Below are positions 25,807 to 33,951 of a stretch of DNA of 45,268 bases, in pieces. This stretch comes from Bacteroidales bacterium UBA3843 (GTDB lineage Bacteria > Bacteroidota > Bacteroidia > Bacteroidales > Paludibacteraceae): positions 126,692-171,959 of the forward strand of contig DGHR01000018.1 of assembly GCA_002392745.1 (NCBI GenBank), given 5' to 3'. A program made the position numbers and the translations under genes. The notes under the pieces were generated by a model, which saw nothing but the letters and a program-made list of their open reading frames with translations, was not told where the DNA came from and did not search any database. Each line of letters begins with the position of its first letter. The stretch's first letter is position 1.

Positions 25807-27333
25807 TCAACGCGTTTTCTGTTTCCTTGCCCATACAATGAAAACGACAAGGCAGCAGAGAGTGACCAAACCGGCAATAACATACCCGATTACGCGTTTG
25901 TCCGGAGCGATATTCAGGCCCTCCGGCGCTATCAGAATGTAACTGGAGCACACCATGGTCATGAACAGCGCAGGTATCAGAGCTATCAAATATCCGAAAC
26001 GGTACTTGCCTTTCTCTCCTGAGGGAAGGGTCGGGGAGAGGTTCTTCTTATAAAGCCAGCATGTGCCGGCCCACAGCGTAAATACCGCCAGTGTTTGATT
26101 CGTCCACGCAAAATAGCGCCATACAACGTTGAAATCCACGAACACCATTCCGAAAACGCACAGGAACAGAGGAACGGCAATTATCAGTCGTTTGGGAATC
26201 GGACGTTGGTCCCATTTTAGAAAATCTGCAACAATCAGTCGGGCGGAACGTAGTGCTGTGTCGCCGCTGGTGATAGGGGCGGCTATGACACCAATGATAG
26301 CTAATATACCGCCGAGTGTGCCTAACCAGCTGCGACTCACTTTGTCAATCACCAGTGCAGCAATGTTTTCACCCGGATGTTGGGCGGCAAAAGCCTGGAG
26401 ACCGTCAATGCCGTATAAACCTTTCTCCGGATCGGCGAAAAACGTACCGGCTGCGGCTGCCCAAATCAGCGCTAATATACCTTCTGCCACCATGGCTCCG
26501 TAGAAAATCCAGCGGCCTTGACGCTCGTTGGTTATGCAACGCGCCATGATGGGGCTCTGCGTGCCGTGGAAACCCGAGATAGCACCGCAAGCAATGCTGA
26601 CGAACATCATCGGGAACAGCGGCAGACCGTTGGTCTGGCGGTTATGCAAGCCGTCGAATACTTCCGGCATCTCGCTTGCATGCCAGCCCAGCATGACAAT
26701 CATGATGCCGATACCCATAAACAGCAGTATTCCGCCGAAAATAGGGTAGAAACGACCAATCAGTTTGTCCACAGGCAATACGGTTGCCAAGGCATAGTAA
26801 CCGAAAATAATCAGTACCCATACTATAGGTATCATGTGCCCGTGAAAATCCATGGTGCCCAAGCCGGCTAATCCCTGCAACAATGTTGCCGGACCGCTTA
26901 GAAAAGTAGTGGTTAGCAGTATGAGTAACACTAATGACAACAGGCGGATAAACATCTTCAGACCGGTTCCGCTGCCCACCTCGTCGCCGATAATATCCGG
27001 CAGCGATGCGCCACCCTTGCGGATACTCAGCATTCCGCTTAGGTAATCATGCACACCTCCGGCGAATATCGTTCCGAATACAATCCATAGAAATGCCGCC
27101 GGACCGTAGAAAATACCCATAATAGCACCGAATATCGGGCCAAGGCCTGCAATATTCAGAAACTGAACCAGAAAAATACGCCATGACGACATGGGAACAT
27201 AGTCCACTCCGTCAGTCTTGGTTAATGCCGGTGTCTTGCGCTCCGGCTCAATACCGAAAATCCGCTCTACTAATACCCCGTAGGTGAAAAAGCCTACTAC
27301 CAACAGGATGAGCGCTAAAATAAATGTAATCAT
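25807..27333 (-). CDS. cstA: carbon starvation protein CstA family transporter
   Basis: A polytopic inner-membrane protein of the CstA/BtsT family, whose studied members import peptides or pyruvate. The 508 residues hold about 13 hydrophobic helices. Typical family strings are FGTIFAGGVHDYLSGMLSIRKGG, GFHGTQSPIMARC and FTLWAGTCWLY. The start at 27333 begins the first helix and lies 20 bases after the -7 box; the open frame back to 27480 would start above the promoter and add unrelated residues. It is the short form without the long C-terminal extension of E. coli CstA. Confidence 0.9.
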   Translation of the reverse strand: MITFILALILLVVGFFTYGVLVERIFGIEPERKTPALTKTDGVDYVPMSSWRIFLVQFLNIAGLGPIFGAIMGIFYGPAAFLWIVFGTIFAGGVHDYLSGMLSIRKGGASLPDIIGDEVGSGTGLKMFIRLLSLVLLILLTTTFLSGPATLLQGLAGLGTMDFHGHMIPIVWVLIIFGYYALATVLPVDKLIGRFYPIFGGILLFMGIGIMIVMLGWHASEMPEVFDGLHNRQTNGLPLFPMMFVSIACGAISGFHGTQSPIMARCITNERQGRWIFYGAMVAEGILALIWAAAAGTFFADPEKGLYGIDGLQAFAAQHPGENIAALVIDKVSRSWLGTLGGILAIIGVIAAPITSGDTALRSARLIVADFLKWDQRPIPKRLIIAVPLFLCVFGMVFVDFNVVWRYFAWTNQTLAVFTLWAGTCWLYKKNLSPTLPSGEKGKYRFGYLIALIPALFMTMVCSSYILIAPEGLNIAPDKRVIGYVIAGLVTLCCLVVFIVWARKQKTR

Positions 27334-27354
27334 CGATTCAACAATTTTGCATTG

Positions 27355-27386
27355 CAAAATTACTATAAAAATCCGACATATGCAAG
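27355..27386 (-). promoter_or_regulatory. promoter of cstA
   Basis: Minus-strand TAATTTTG (27355-27362) with CTTG (27383-27386) 20 bases upstream. Confidence 0.75.
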
Positions 27387-27393
27387 CACATTG

Positions 27394-27425
27394 TAAAAAA
27401 ATGCACTCGTATGGGTGCATTTTTG
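27394..27425 (-). terminator. terminator after the GH97 gene
   Basis: ATGCACT and GGTGCAT pair around a 6-base loop, flanked by A7 and T5. Read leftwards it ends in T7 about 15 bases after the GH97 stop and directly above the cstA promoter. Confidence 0.8.
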
Positions 27426-27436
27426 TGAGATAATTA

Positions 27437-29506
27437 TCATTGTGCCTGTTTTTTACAGATGCTGGCAGCAAATCCGCCACCTTTTGCCATGCGGATATGC
27501 AAGGTGTCGCCGGAGTGGACTTTCCGGGTCTCTATCTTGTAATCGTATGGATGTGTCTCCCAGTCTGCATCGTCTCCGTCGCGGTAGAGAGTCATGGTAT
27601 ATGTCTCCCCTTCATCCAGCATAGATAGCGGAACGATTGCTTCGCGGGCTTCTTCATCCGTAATTCCTCCTATATACCAATCTTTTGTGCCTCGTCCTTG
27701 CCGTGCAAATATACAAAAATCGCCAATCGCTCCGTCCACCAGCATTGAGCGCTCCCAATCGCATGGTACTTGTTCTATAAAACGGAATGCATCCGCATGC
27801 TCCATGTAATGTTCCGGCAGGTCGCATGCCATTTGTAGCGGCGAATAGAAGCATACGAATAGTCCCAGTTGGTTCATCAATGTGGAATGCACCCGCGTTG
27901 TCGGGATAACGGGATTCTCGAAATGGAATACTCCGGGAGTATAATCTACTGGTCCGGCCATAATGCGTGTATAGGGTAGTACGGTTACGTGCTCGCACGG
28001 ACTGCCGCCATCGGTGCTCCATGCGTTCCATTCTTGTCCGCGTACGCCCTCCTGGCTCATCAGATTGGGATACGTTCGTTGTAAGCCGGTCGGCATAACC
28101 GGCTCGTGGTTGTCAATGACAATGTGGTATTTGGCGGCTGTCTTGATAACATTCCGGTAATGACGTACACCCGATTGCCCTTTGTTCCATTGCAGACCGT
28201 CTCTCGTTCGTATAATGGGGGCTACATAGCCTGTTTTTATGGCGTGGATACCATACTTTGTATGGTAACGGTATATGCTGTCCAAGTCTTCTTCATAAGC
28301 GGCTGCATTTCCGCCGGTCTCGTTGTGTCCTACTATCTGTACACCCAAACTGTCGGAAAGACGGCTTAGATAGGCCATGTCCCAGTCGTCATAAGGCGTG
28401 GTGAACTCGAAATGTTTCCAGTCCTCCCAGCCTTTATTCCAACCCTCGGCTAACACTGCATCTATACCATGCGCTTGCGCAAAACGCAGATAACGTTCCA
28501 TGTTCTCTGTGGTAGCCCCATGCTTAGGACCTTGTTCCCAGGTCATGGTCTTGATATGCATGCCCCACCATATACCCATGAATTTCATGGGTTTGATCCA
28601 GGAGGTGTCTTTTATCCGGCAGGGCTCGTTCAGGTTGAGCATGATTCGCGAAGCCACCATATCCTGCAGATTCTCTGTTAGTATGACCATTCTCCATGGT
28701 GTACTGAACGGTCGGCTTTCATATGCTTTGATGCTTTCGCCATCGGAGGATAACCGCTCTTTTCCGTCTTCCAGCCATGGTGTCAGATAGGTGCGCAGTG
28801 CCCCCTCGTGCACATGCAGGTTTTGGGCGGGATAATCGTTCAATGCGGCTTCATGCACAAATCCGTAACTCCCGTCTGCGAACGCAATAGTAATAGGTGA
28901 ACAGAGCGTGTCCGAGGTGCATTCGCTTCCCGACGCATTGTTCTCACGGTGGATGGTCCTTTTCTCCCAGAGACCTTCATAATATTCTGTCCTCCATGGG
29001 ATAGACCACGCTTCCGCATCTTGCGTAAAACGGTATTCTGTTGCTTCGTTCGTGATGGTTAACGAATAGTCTTTTCCTAGAAAATTAAATAGGGATACCG
29101 GATGCTTGTAGCGGATTGCAAAACCGTCTTCAAAAACGCGGAACTCAATCGTCATGTATGTGAATTTGTGCAGAAGATGCACATCCATTTCATAGTGACT
29201 GTCCCGAATAGTTCTTTCTTCTCCCCATACGGTTTCCCACTCGCTCAGATGGTCGCGTTTTTTCCAACCGGTCATGATAAAACCCTTTGTAAGGTCTGCT
29301 TCTTCAGCGGTTAAACCTAATGAAGACCAGCGGATTAAAGTATCTTTGCGATTCTCGGAGCTATGCCGGATGACGCTGTATTGGGGAACACCTCCTCTGG
29401 CCAGACGAAAAGAAACGGATAAATGGCCTTCCGGCGAACTGACTGATACGCGGTTGCAACTTGTGAAAATCAATAATGCTGCAAATAAGGGAAAGAGTTT
29501 TTTCAT
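27437..29506 (-). CDS. susB: GH97 alpha-glucosidase, lipoprotein (SusB-like)
   Basis: A glycoside hydrolase that releases glucose from maltooligosaccharides, probably on the periplasmic side. A lipoprotein signal ends FTS before Cys17. An N-terminal beta-sandwich (about 20-285) precedes the TIM barrel (MKFMGIWWGMH onward) and a short C-terminal beta domain. The barrel shows HNETGG, DNHEPVMPTG and SQEGVRGQEW, the glutamate-bearing motifs of the inverting group typified by SusB. Where retaining members carry an Asp nucleophile this protein reads AIKTGYV, so I expect inversion. With the secreted amylase it could complete starch breakdown. Confidence 0.92.
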   Translation of the reverse strand: MKKLFPLFAALLIFTSCNRVSVSSPEGHLSVSFRLARGGVPQYSVIRHSSENRKDTLIRWSSLGLTAEEADLTKGFIMTGWKKRDHLSEWETVWGEERTIRDSHYEMDVHLLHKFTYMTIEFRVFEDGFAIRYKHPVSLFNFLGKDYSLTITNEATEYRFTQDAEAWSIPWRTEYYEGLWEKRTIHRENNASGSECTSDTLCSPITIAFADGSYGFVHEAALNDYPAQNLHVHEGALRTYLTPWLEDGKERLSSDGESIKAYESRPFSTPWRMVILTENLQDMVASRIMLNLNEPCRIKDTSWIKPMKFMGIWWGMHIKTMTWEQGPKHGATTENMERYLRFAQAHGIDAVLAEGWNKGWEDWKHFEFTTPYDDWDMAYLSRLSDSLGVQIVGHNETGGNAAAYEEDLDSIYRYHTKYGIHAIKTGYVAPIIRTRDGLQWNKGQSGVRHYRNVIKTAAKYHIVIDNHEPVMPTGLQRTYPNLMSQEGVRGQEWNAWSTDGGSPCEHVTVLPYTRIMAGPVDYTPGVFHFENPVIPTTRVHSTLMNQLGLFVCFYSPLQMACDLPEHYMEHADAFRFIEQVPCDWERSMLVDGAIGDFCIFARQGRGTKDWYIGGITDEEAREAIVPLSMLDEGETYTMTLYRDGDDADWETHPYDYKIETRKVHSGDTLHIRMAKGGGFAASICKKQAQ

Positions 29507-29525
29507 GTAGATTCAATATTTGCTG

Positions 29526-29557
29526 CAAAATTACAATTTTATTTGCACATACGCAAG
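29526..29557 (-). promoter_or_regulatory. promoter of the GH97 gene
   Basis: Minus-strand TAATTTTG (29526-29533) with CTTG (29554-29557) 20 bases upstream, the same pair of boxes as cstA. Confidence 0.75.
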
Positions 29558-29694
29558 CAAAAAATTAAACCTCTGCAATTTTGGCTCTTTGACTATTATA
29601 CTATTACACAATTAAAACTATCTGGATTTGTGAATAATTGTAATTCCGTAAATCATTCATTATTGATGACTTGCAAAAGTGATATTGGAGGCAT

Positions 29695-29723
29695 GTAGGA
29701 GTAATGTAGGAGTAATGTAGGAG
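29695..29723. repeat. 11-base tandem repeat
   Basis: Two exact copies of GTAGGAGTAAT and a 7-base partial third copy. The period equals that of the repeat at 22145. Confidence 0.85.
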
Positions 29724-29916
29724 GCAAGTCGATGTTATTGTGTAATTTTCCAGCGAGAGAGAGTAAGCCTTCACACAAAAAAAGAATACCTCTCGTTAGC
29801 CTTTTTTGTAGGTGTGTAAGAATATGAAAATTGCATGTGATTTATGCAATAATCGACAGAGCGAAGCAGCGGAGACCCCAGATTGGGATGTAGCGAGAAT
29901 ACCGTGAGACTCACAC

Positions 29917-29942
29917 AAAAAAAAGAATACCTTTCGGTATCC
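29917..29942 (-). terminator. terminator of tRNA-Val
   Basis: ATACC and GGTAT pair around TTTC. On the minus strand the stem is followed by T8, directly after the 3' end of the tRNA. Confidence 0.8.
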
Positions 29943-29948
29943 TTTTTG

Positions 29949-30022
29949 TGGGCGTTTACGGATTCGAACCGCAGACCCTCTGCGTGTAAAGCAGATGCTC
30001 TAACCAGCTGAGCTAATCGCCC
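29949..30022 (-). tRNA. tRNA-Val (TAC), probably a composite of two genes
   Basis: D-arm GCTC/GAGC, anticodon stem TCTGC/GCAGA with loop TTTACAC (anticodon TAC), and T-arm TGCGG/CCGTA all fold. The acceptor stem does not fully pair: 5' GGGCGAT against 3' AACGCCC leaves A6 opposite A67. The 5' half GGGCGATTAGCTCAGCTGG is like proteobacterial tRNA-Val, while the 3' half would suit a gene beginning GGGCGTT. No CCA is encoded on this 3' end, as in the Bacteroidales tRNA-Ser. Confidence 0.8.
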
Positions 30023-30069
30023 GCGCTTTGACGGTTATACAGAGATACCCCCTGCCCGTCAAGTTTTTC

Positions 30070-31455
30070 TTACATATCCATCGTCGTTCCGCGGCCGCGC
30101 ATCGCGTAAGGATGCGACGAATCGGCACGCAAAGCGGGATTGTACATCAGGCTGTTCGGCGTGCAATCGCATTCCGCCGCGATCTTGATATTGCTCGCGA
30201 TCTTGCCTTCCCGACGCAAAGCAAACAGCCGTTCGACGACTTTGTCGCGCAGCGTCCACGGATCCATCGTGTTGACAAATATCTTTGTCACCGCTTCGAA
30301 ACCGGCGGGGTTGCTGATGCGCCACTTGATCAGGATGTGCCACGGCACGGCGACGTCGACCGCGGGCGGACGATAGTACCATTCCTCGTTGCAGGGGATT
30401 TCGCTGCCCATCGCGGCGTGACAGGCGTGGACCATGTCGGACATACCGCGCACCTGTTCGGGCGTCTGGTTCCACGGCTGGTTTTTCTCGGCCTTCGAAT
30501 AAATGGCGAGTGTCGGATAGCGGTGTCCGAAATCGGCGAAAGCGACGGCAAAATCGTTTTCGGCGAAGACGAGGTTCTGATATCCCGCGTAATTGACGGC
30601 GAAGTCGTTGTACATATTCGGGTTTTCGCGCGCCAGTTCGAATTCGGCTTCGTTGGATGCGGAAACGCCGTCAATGGCGACCAACTGCTTATGCAAGTGG
30701 TCGAACGACGCGCCGGCCTGATTGAGCCAGTTCTGAAACACGGTGACATAGCGCACATACCGGTTGGACAGGTAAACGTCTTTCAGCGCCTGAATGGTGA
30801 AGTTGATGAACTGATAGTGCATTTCCGGCGTCATCGTTCCGGAGGACGCCTTTTCGCCCGTTTCGTCGACGAAGTGGCGTTTTCCGATGATCAGTTCGTG
30901 CCCGCCGGCAAAGAAGCTGTTCGCCATTTTGAGCTTGCGGCCGGAGGAAATGCTGTCGATTTCCTGACGGGAAAGCCCGCTCATGGCCAATTTGTTTTCG
31001 ACGATGGCAAGGACGTGCTCGCGGCCTTCGGGTTCGGAAATATAAGCTTCGCGGTGGGCGTTGGCCTTGTCGGAAATGACGTAGGCGTAGTTCTTTTCCC
31101 AGTATTCGTAGGAAATGATTTCGAACAGGTTGGGCACGCGGCGGAATTCGGCGGTCGTTTTGAACAGCTCGGACACCTTGAGGTTTTCAAGCGTCTTGAA
31201 CGTTCCGTCCTCCTGTCTGACCAGCCGCATTTTTTCGGGCGGCGTTTTCAGATAGTTGACGGGGCAGAAAAAGCAGTAGTCTTCGACTTCCTTATGTTCG
31301 AACTGTGCGGCTTTTTCCTCTTTTTTATTGACGGTCGGGCGTTTGCCGCGGCCGGGGACGGTCCAAACCTGCGTTCCGGAGAACGGGTTGACCTGTTTGA
31401 CGGTGCCGTCGGGCATTTTTTGCAAGAAATTCTGTTCGTAAACGCTGTGCAGCAT
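30070..31455 (-). CDS. DUF4921/GalT-like HIT-superfamily protein
   Basis: A 461-residue cytoplasmic protein resembling the DUF4921 family, related to galactose-1-phosphate uridylyltransferase. It has the histidine-triad-like string FDHLHKQLVA near residue 260, a CFFC pair near residue 62 suggesting a metal site as in GalT, and a second half with WYYRPPAVDVAVPWHILIKWR. It may transfer or split nucleotide-sugar phosphates. AAGGA lies 7 bases before the ATG. It diverges from the glycogen synthase gene, which suggests a common role in sugar storage; that is inference from position. The exact reaction is unknown. Confidence 0.78.
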   Translation of the reverse strand: MLHSVYEQNFLQKMPDGTVKQVNPFSGTQVWTVPGRGKRPTVNKKEEKAAQFEHKEVEDYCFFCPVNYLKTPPEKMRLVRQEDGTFKTLENLKVSELFKTTAEFRRVPNLFEIISYEYWEKNYAYVISDKANAHREAYISEPEGREHVLAIVENKLAMSGLSRQEIDSISSGRKLKMANSFFAGGHELIIGKRHFVDETGEKASSGTMTPEMHYQFINFTIQALKDVYLSNRYVRYVTVFQNWLNQAGASFDHLHKQLVAIDGVSASNEAEFELARENPNMYNDFAVNYAGYQNLVFAENDFAVAFADFGHRYPTLAIYSKAEKNQPWNQTPEQVRGMSDMVHACHAAMGSEIPCNEEWYYRPPAVDVAVPWHILIKWRISNPAGFEAVTKIFVNTMDPWTLRDKVVERLFALRREGKIASNIKIAAECDCTPNSLMYNPALRADSSHPYAMRGRGTTMDM

Positions 31456-31545
31456 GACAAATCCTTTGTGAACGAAACCGATGTTATACAGTTATAGCCG
31501 ATTTACGGAAAAAATCCAGTTTTTAATCTTTTTTTTCGATAAAAG

Positions 31546-31573
31546 TTGACGAAAGGCGCCGAAAAGGTAATTC
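31546..31573 (+). promoter_or_regulatory. probable sigma70-type promoter of the glycogen synthase
   Basis: TTGACG (31546-31551), 16 bases, TAATTC (31568-31573). The -35 is good and the -10 weak. No TAnnTTTG box is present. Confidence 0.4.
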
Positions 31574-31606
31574 TGTTACCAGATTTTTTTGAAGAAAGGT
31601 TTTCCC

Positions 31607-32836
31607 ATGAAAGTAATGTTTGTAACGAACGAATATCCGCCGCACATTTACGGCGGCGCGGGCGTCCACGTCGAATATCTGTCGAAAGAGCTGGCGAAAC
31701 TGATGGACGTCGAAGTCCGCTGTTTCCACGACCAGCACTATCAGGAAGGATCGCTCAAAGTCGACGGCACGACGCCGGACGATTCGCTGTTCAAAGCCTG
31801 TCCGAAACAGCTCGCCTCTCCGCTGAAAGCCCTTTATGAAGGCTTGGTCTTCGCGGGCGAAGACATGACGGCGGACGTCGCGCACTGCCATACGTGGTAC
31901 GCTCATTTTGCCGGCATTCTGGCGAAAAAGCTGTACGGCATCCCGCTGGTGATCACGGTCCACTCGCTTGAACCTCTCCGTCCGTGGAAACGCGAACAGC
32001 TGGGACGCGGCTACGACGTGTCGAGCTGGGTCGAAAAAACGGCGTTGGAAATGGCGGACGCGGTCATCGCCGTGTCGCAAAGCACGAAGGACGACGTCCT
32101 GCGCCTGTTCCCGAAAATCAATCCGGACAAGGTCAGCATCATCTATAACGGCATCGACGTCAACCAGTACAAAGCGTCCGAAAACACGGAAGTCCTGAAC
32201 AAATACGGCATCCGCACGGACAAGCCGTACGTTTTGTTCGTCGGCCGCATGACGCGTCAGAAAGGCCTGCTCTACCTGTTGAAAGCGGCGTCGAAGCTCG
32301 ATCCGGACGCGCAACTCGTTTTGTGCGCGGGCGACGCGGACACGCCGGAAATGAAGGCGGAGCTGGAAGGCATGGTCGCCAACCTGAAAAAAGTGCGTTC
32401 CAACGTGATCTGGATTCCGGAAATGGTGTCGCGCGAAGACGCGATTTCGCTGTATTCGCAAGCGGCGGTTTTCTGCTGTCCGTCGATTTACGAACCGTTC
32501 GGCATCATCAATCTGGAAGCGATGGCGTGCGGAACGCCCGTCGTCGCCAGCGCTGTCGGCGGCATCAAGGAAGTCGTCGTCAACGGCGAAACGGGCTATC
32601 TGGTCGATCCGAACCTGTCGGAAACCTTCCCGCACGATCCGAAGGACGCGGACGCGTTCGCGCAAGCTCTGGCGGACAAGATCAACGTCCTGATCCGCGA
32701 TCCGGCTTTGGCGAAAAAGATGGGACAGGCCGGCCGTCTGCGCGTCGAAAAGAAATTCAGCTGGCAGAGCATCGCCGTCCAAACGAAGGCGCTATACGAA
32801 AAGCTGGTCGCCGAAAACAAAGCGGCGCAGGAATGA
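31607..32836 (+). CDS. glgA: glycogen synthase, actinobacterial (GT4) type
   Basis: A retaining glycosyltransferase of 409 residues that builds alpha-1,4-glucan or a maltose-phosphate precursor from ADP- or UDP-glucose. The N-terminal Rossmann domain begins VMFVTNEYPPHIYGGAGVHV, a mark of the Corynebacterium-type GlgA/GlgM rather than the GT5 synthase of E. coli. HCHTWYAHFAG and ITVHSLEPLRPWK follow, and the donor-binding domain carries FVGRMTRQKG and the E-x7-E motif in EPFGIINLEAMACG. The start is the ATG at 31607, preceded by AGAAAGG; the open frame extends 6 codons further to a TTG. Unexpected in a proteobacterium, so the family tree would be informative. Confidence 0.88.
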   Translation: MKVMFVTNEYPPHIYGGAGVHVEYLSKELAKLMDVEVRCFHDQHYQEGSLKVDGTTPDDSLFKACPKQLASPLKALYEGLVFAGEDMTADVAHCHTWYAHFAGILAKKLYGIPLVITVHSLEPLRPWKREQLGRGYDVSSWVEKTALEMADAVIAVSQSTKDDVLRLFPKINPDKVSIIYNGIDVNQYKASENTEVLNKYGIRTDKPYVLFVGRMTRQKGLLYLLKAASKLDPDAQLVLCAGDADTPEMKAELEGMVANLKKVRSNVIWIPEMVSREDAISLYSQAAVFCCPSIYEPFGIINLEAMACGTPVVASAVGGIKEVVVNGETGYLVDPNLSETFPHDPKDADAFAQALADKINVLIRDPALAKKMGQAGRLRVEKKFSWQSIAVQTKALYEKLVAENKAAQE

Positions 32837-32855
32837 AATCTCCCGCCCCTTACGA

Positions 32856-32888
32856 AAAGCTCCGCCGTGAACAACGGCGGAGTTTTTT
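32856..32888. terminator. bidirectional terminator
   Basis: CTCCGCCGT pairs with ACGGCGGAG around a short loop, with A4 before and T6 after, between convergent genes. Confidence 0.85.
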
Positions 32889-33669
32889 ATCGCTTGCGTT
32901 TTTTTTCGGCTTCTTCGGCCAACTGCGCTTCGTACGCTTTCGCGACCTTCAGCCATCGGAACGTCGTCAGCACGACCGCCTGCATGAACCCGCGCGTTCC
33001 GGCCAGGAAATACCCTTGGAAAAAGAAGTACCGCACGAACCGCAAGGGCCATTCGACATAAAGCCGGAGCGCGGATACCCGCCGCCCCTTCTGCCGCATC
33101 ATGCGCATCAGTTCGGAGCTGTGTTCGTTGTATTTCGCGACCGCCTGCTCCAGCGACAACAGCGAATAGTGCAACACTTTTCCCTTCATCTGACCGATCT
33201 TGACGCCCTTCGGCACGAAAACACGGTCTTTGTTCTGCTTGTCGGGCGGCAAAGTGCAGCGGGTCTTGTCGTACAGGCGCACGACGTTGAACGATTTGGA
33301 AAACAGTTGAGGCTTGTCGTCAAACGGATACATGTTGACGATACGCAGGTTGTAGGCGCCCGCCTTCGGTCCGGCGGCTTTGAAAGCGTTGATTTCGTCA
33401 ACCAAAGGCTCGGAAAGCACTTCGTCGGCGTCAAGCATCAGCACCCAGTCGTTCGAACACAGCGTTTCGGCGTAATGCTTCTGGTCGCAATAGCTTTTCC
33501 ATTCGTGAAACACGACTTTGCCGGTGAACTTTCGAGCGATATCGAGCGTGCCGTCGGTCGAACCGCTGTCGACGACAACGATCTCGTCGGCGACCTTCGC
33601 GGCGGCGCGCAACGTCCGTTCCAAGCGGTTTTCCTCGTTTTTGACGATCAGATAACAGGACAGCTTCAT
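32887..33669 (-). CDS. family 2 glycosyltransferase, LPS-core type
   Basis: A 260-residue GT-A enzyme that probably adds a sugar to lipopolysaccharide core, like WaaE/KdtX. It starts LSCYLIVKNEENRLERTL, then VVVDSGSTDGT and the metal-binding LMLDADEVL, the standard GT2 order. The C-terminal part (YVEWPLRFVRYFFFQGYFLAG) looks membrane-associated, and the protein ends in a Lys/Arg-rich tail. The start at 33669 is set by GGGGG seven bases upstream and by the conserved N-terminus; the frame is open a further 19 codons. Confidence 0.87.
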   Translation of the reverse strand: MKLSCYLIVKNEENRLERTLRAAAKVADEIVVVDSGSTDGTLDIARKFTGKVVFHEWKSYCDQKHYAETLCSNDWVLMLDADEVLSEPLVDEINAFKAAGPKAGAYNLRIVNMYPFDDKPQLFSKSFNVVRLYDKTRCTLPPDKQNKDRVFVPKGVKIGQMKGKVLHYSLLSLEQAVAKYNEHSSELMRMMRQKGRRVSALRLYVEWPLRFVRYFFFQGYFLAGTRGFMQAVVLTTFRWLKVAKAYEAQLAEEAEKKRKR

Positions 33670-33775
33670 CCGTACCCCCTTATGGCGAAACGGTTTAAGA
33701 GTACTGAAAACGGAAACGAAAGGCAACGGAATTTATCTTGAAAACCGGAACGGAATCCGATAGCTTTTAATCGTT

Positions 33776-33852
33776 CGGAGCATAGCGCAGTCTGGTAGCG
33801 CGCCTGCCTTGGGAGCAGGAGGTCGCCGGTTCGAATCCGGCTGCTCCGACCA
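33776..33852 (+). tRNA. tRNA-Pro (TGG)
   Basis: CGGAGCA pairs with TGCTCCG, the anticodon stem is CCTGC/GCAGG with loop CTTGGGA (anticodon TGG), and the T-arm is CCGGTTCGAATCCGG. CCA is encoded (33850-33852), unlike the tRNAs on the left side. A TTGAAA at 33738 with 17 bases to TAGCTT may be its promoter. Confidence 0.96.
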
Positions 33853-33951
33853 TTCTGAAAAACGAACACGTTTCCCCGACACGCCGATAATACCGATATT
33901 CAGACCGGAAAGGCGATCGTTCGCATATTTGCGCTTTTCAAGTGAGGTTTT

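Larger units (their letters stand above)
29507..29948. other. 442-base intergenic region before tRNA-Val
   Basis: No protein gene is supported. It holds the GH97 promoter, an 11-base tandem repeat (GTAGGAGTAAT at 29695-29705 and 29706-29716, plus GTAGGAG), a degenerate hairpin with A7 and T6 flanks at about 29777-29811, a 7-bp inverted repeat ATTGCAT/ATGCAAT at 29830-29850, a GC-richer unexplained block at 29852-29905, and the tRNA terminator at 29917-29942. Confidence 0.7.

Noticed and set aside
27334..27480. 49-codon upstream extension of cstA
   Set aside because: It runs through the cstA promoter and the GH97 terminator, and the residues are not part of the family.
29695..29811. Possible CRISPR-like array from repeated short strings
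   Set aside because: Units are only 11 bases, directly adjacent without spacers, and no cas gene is present.
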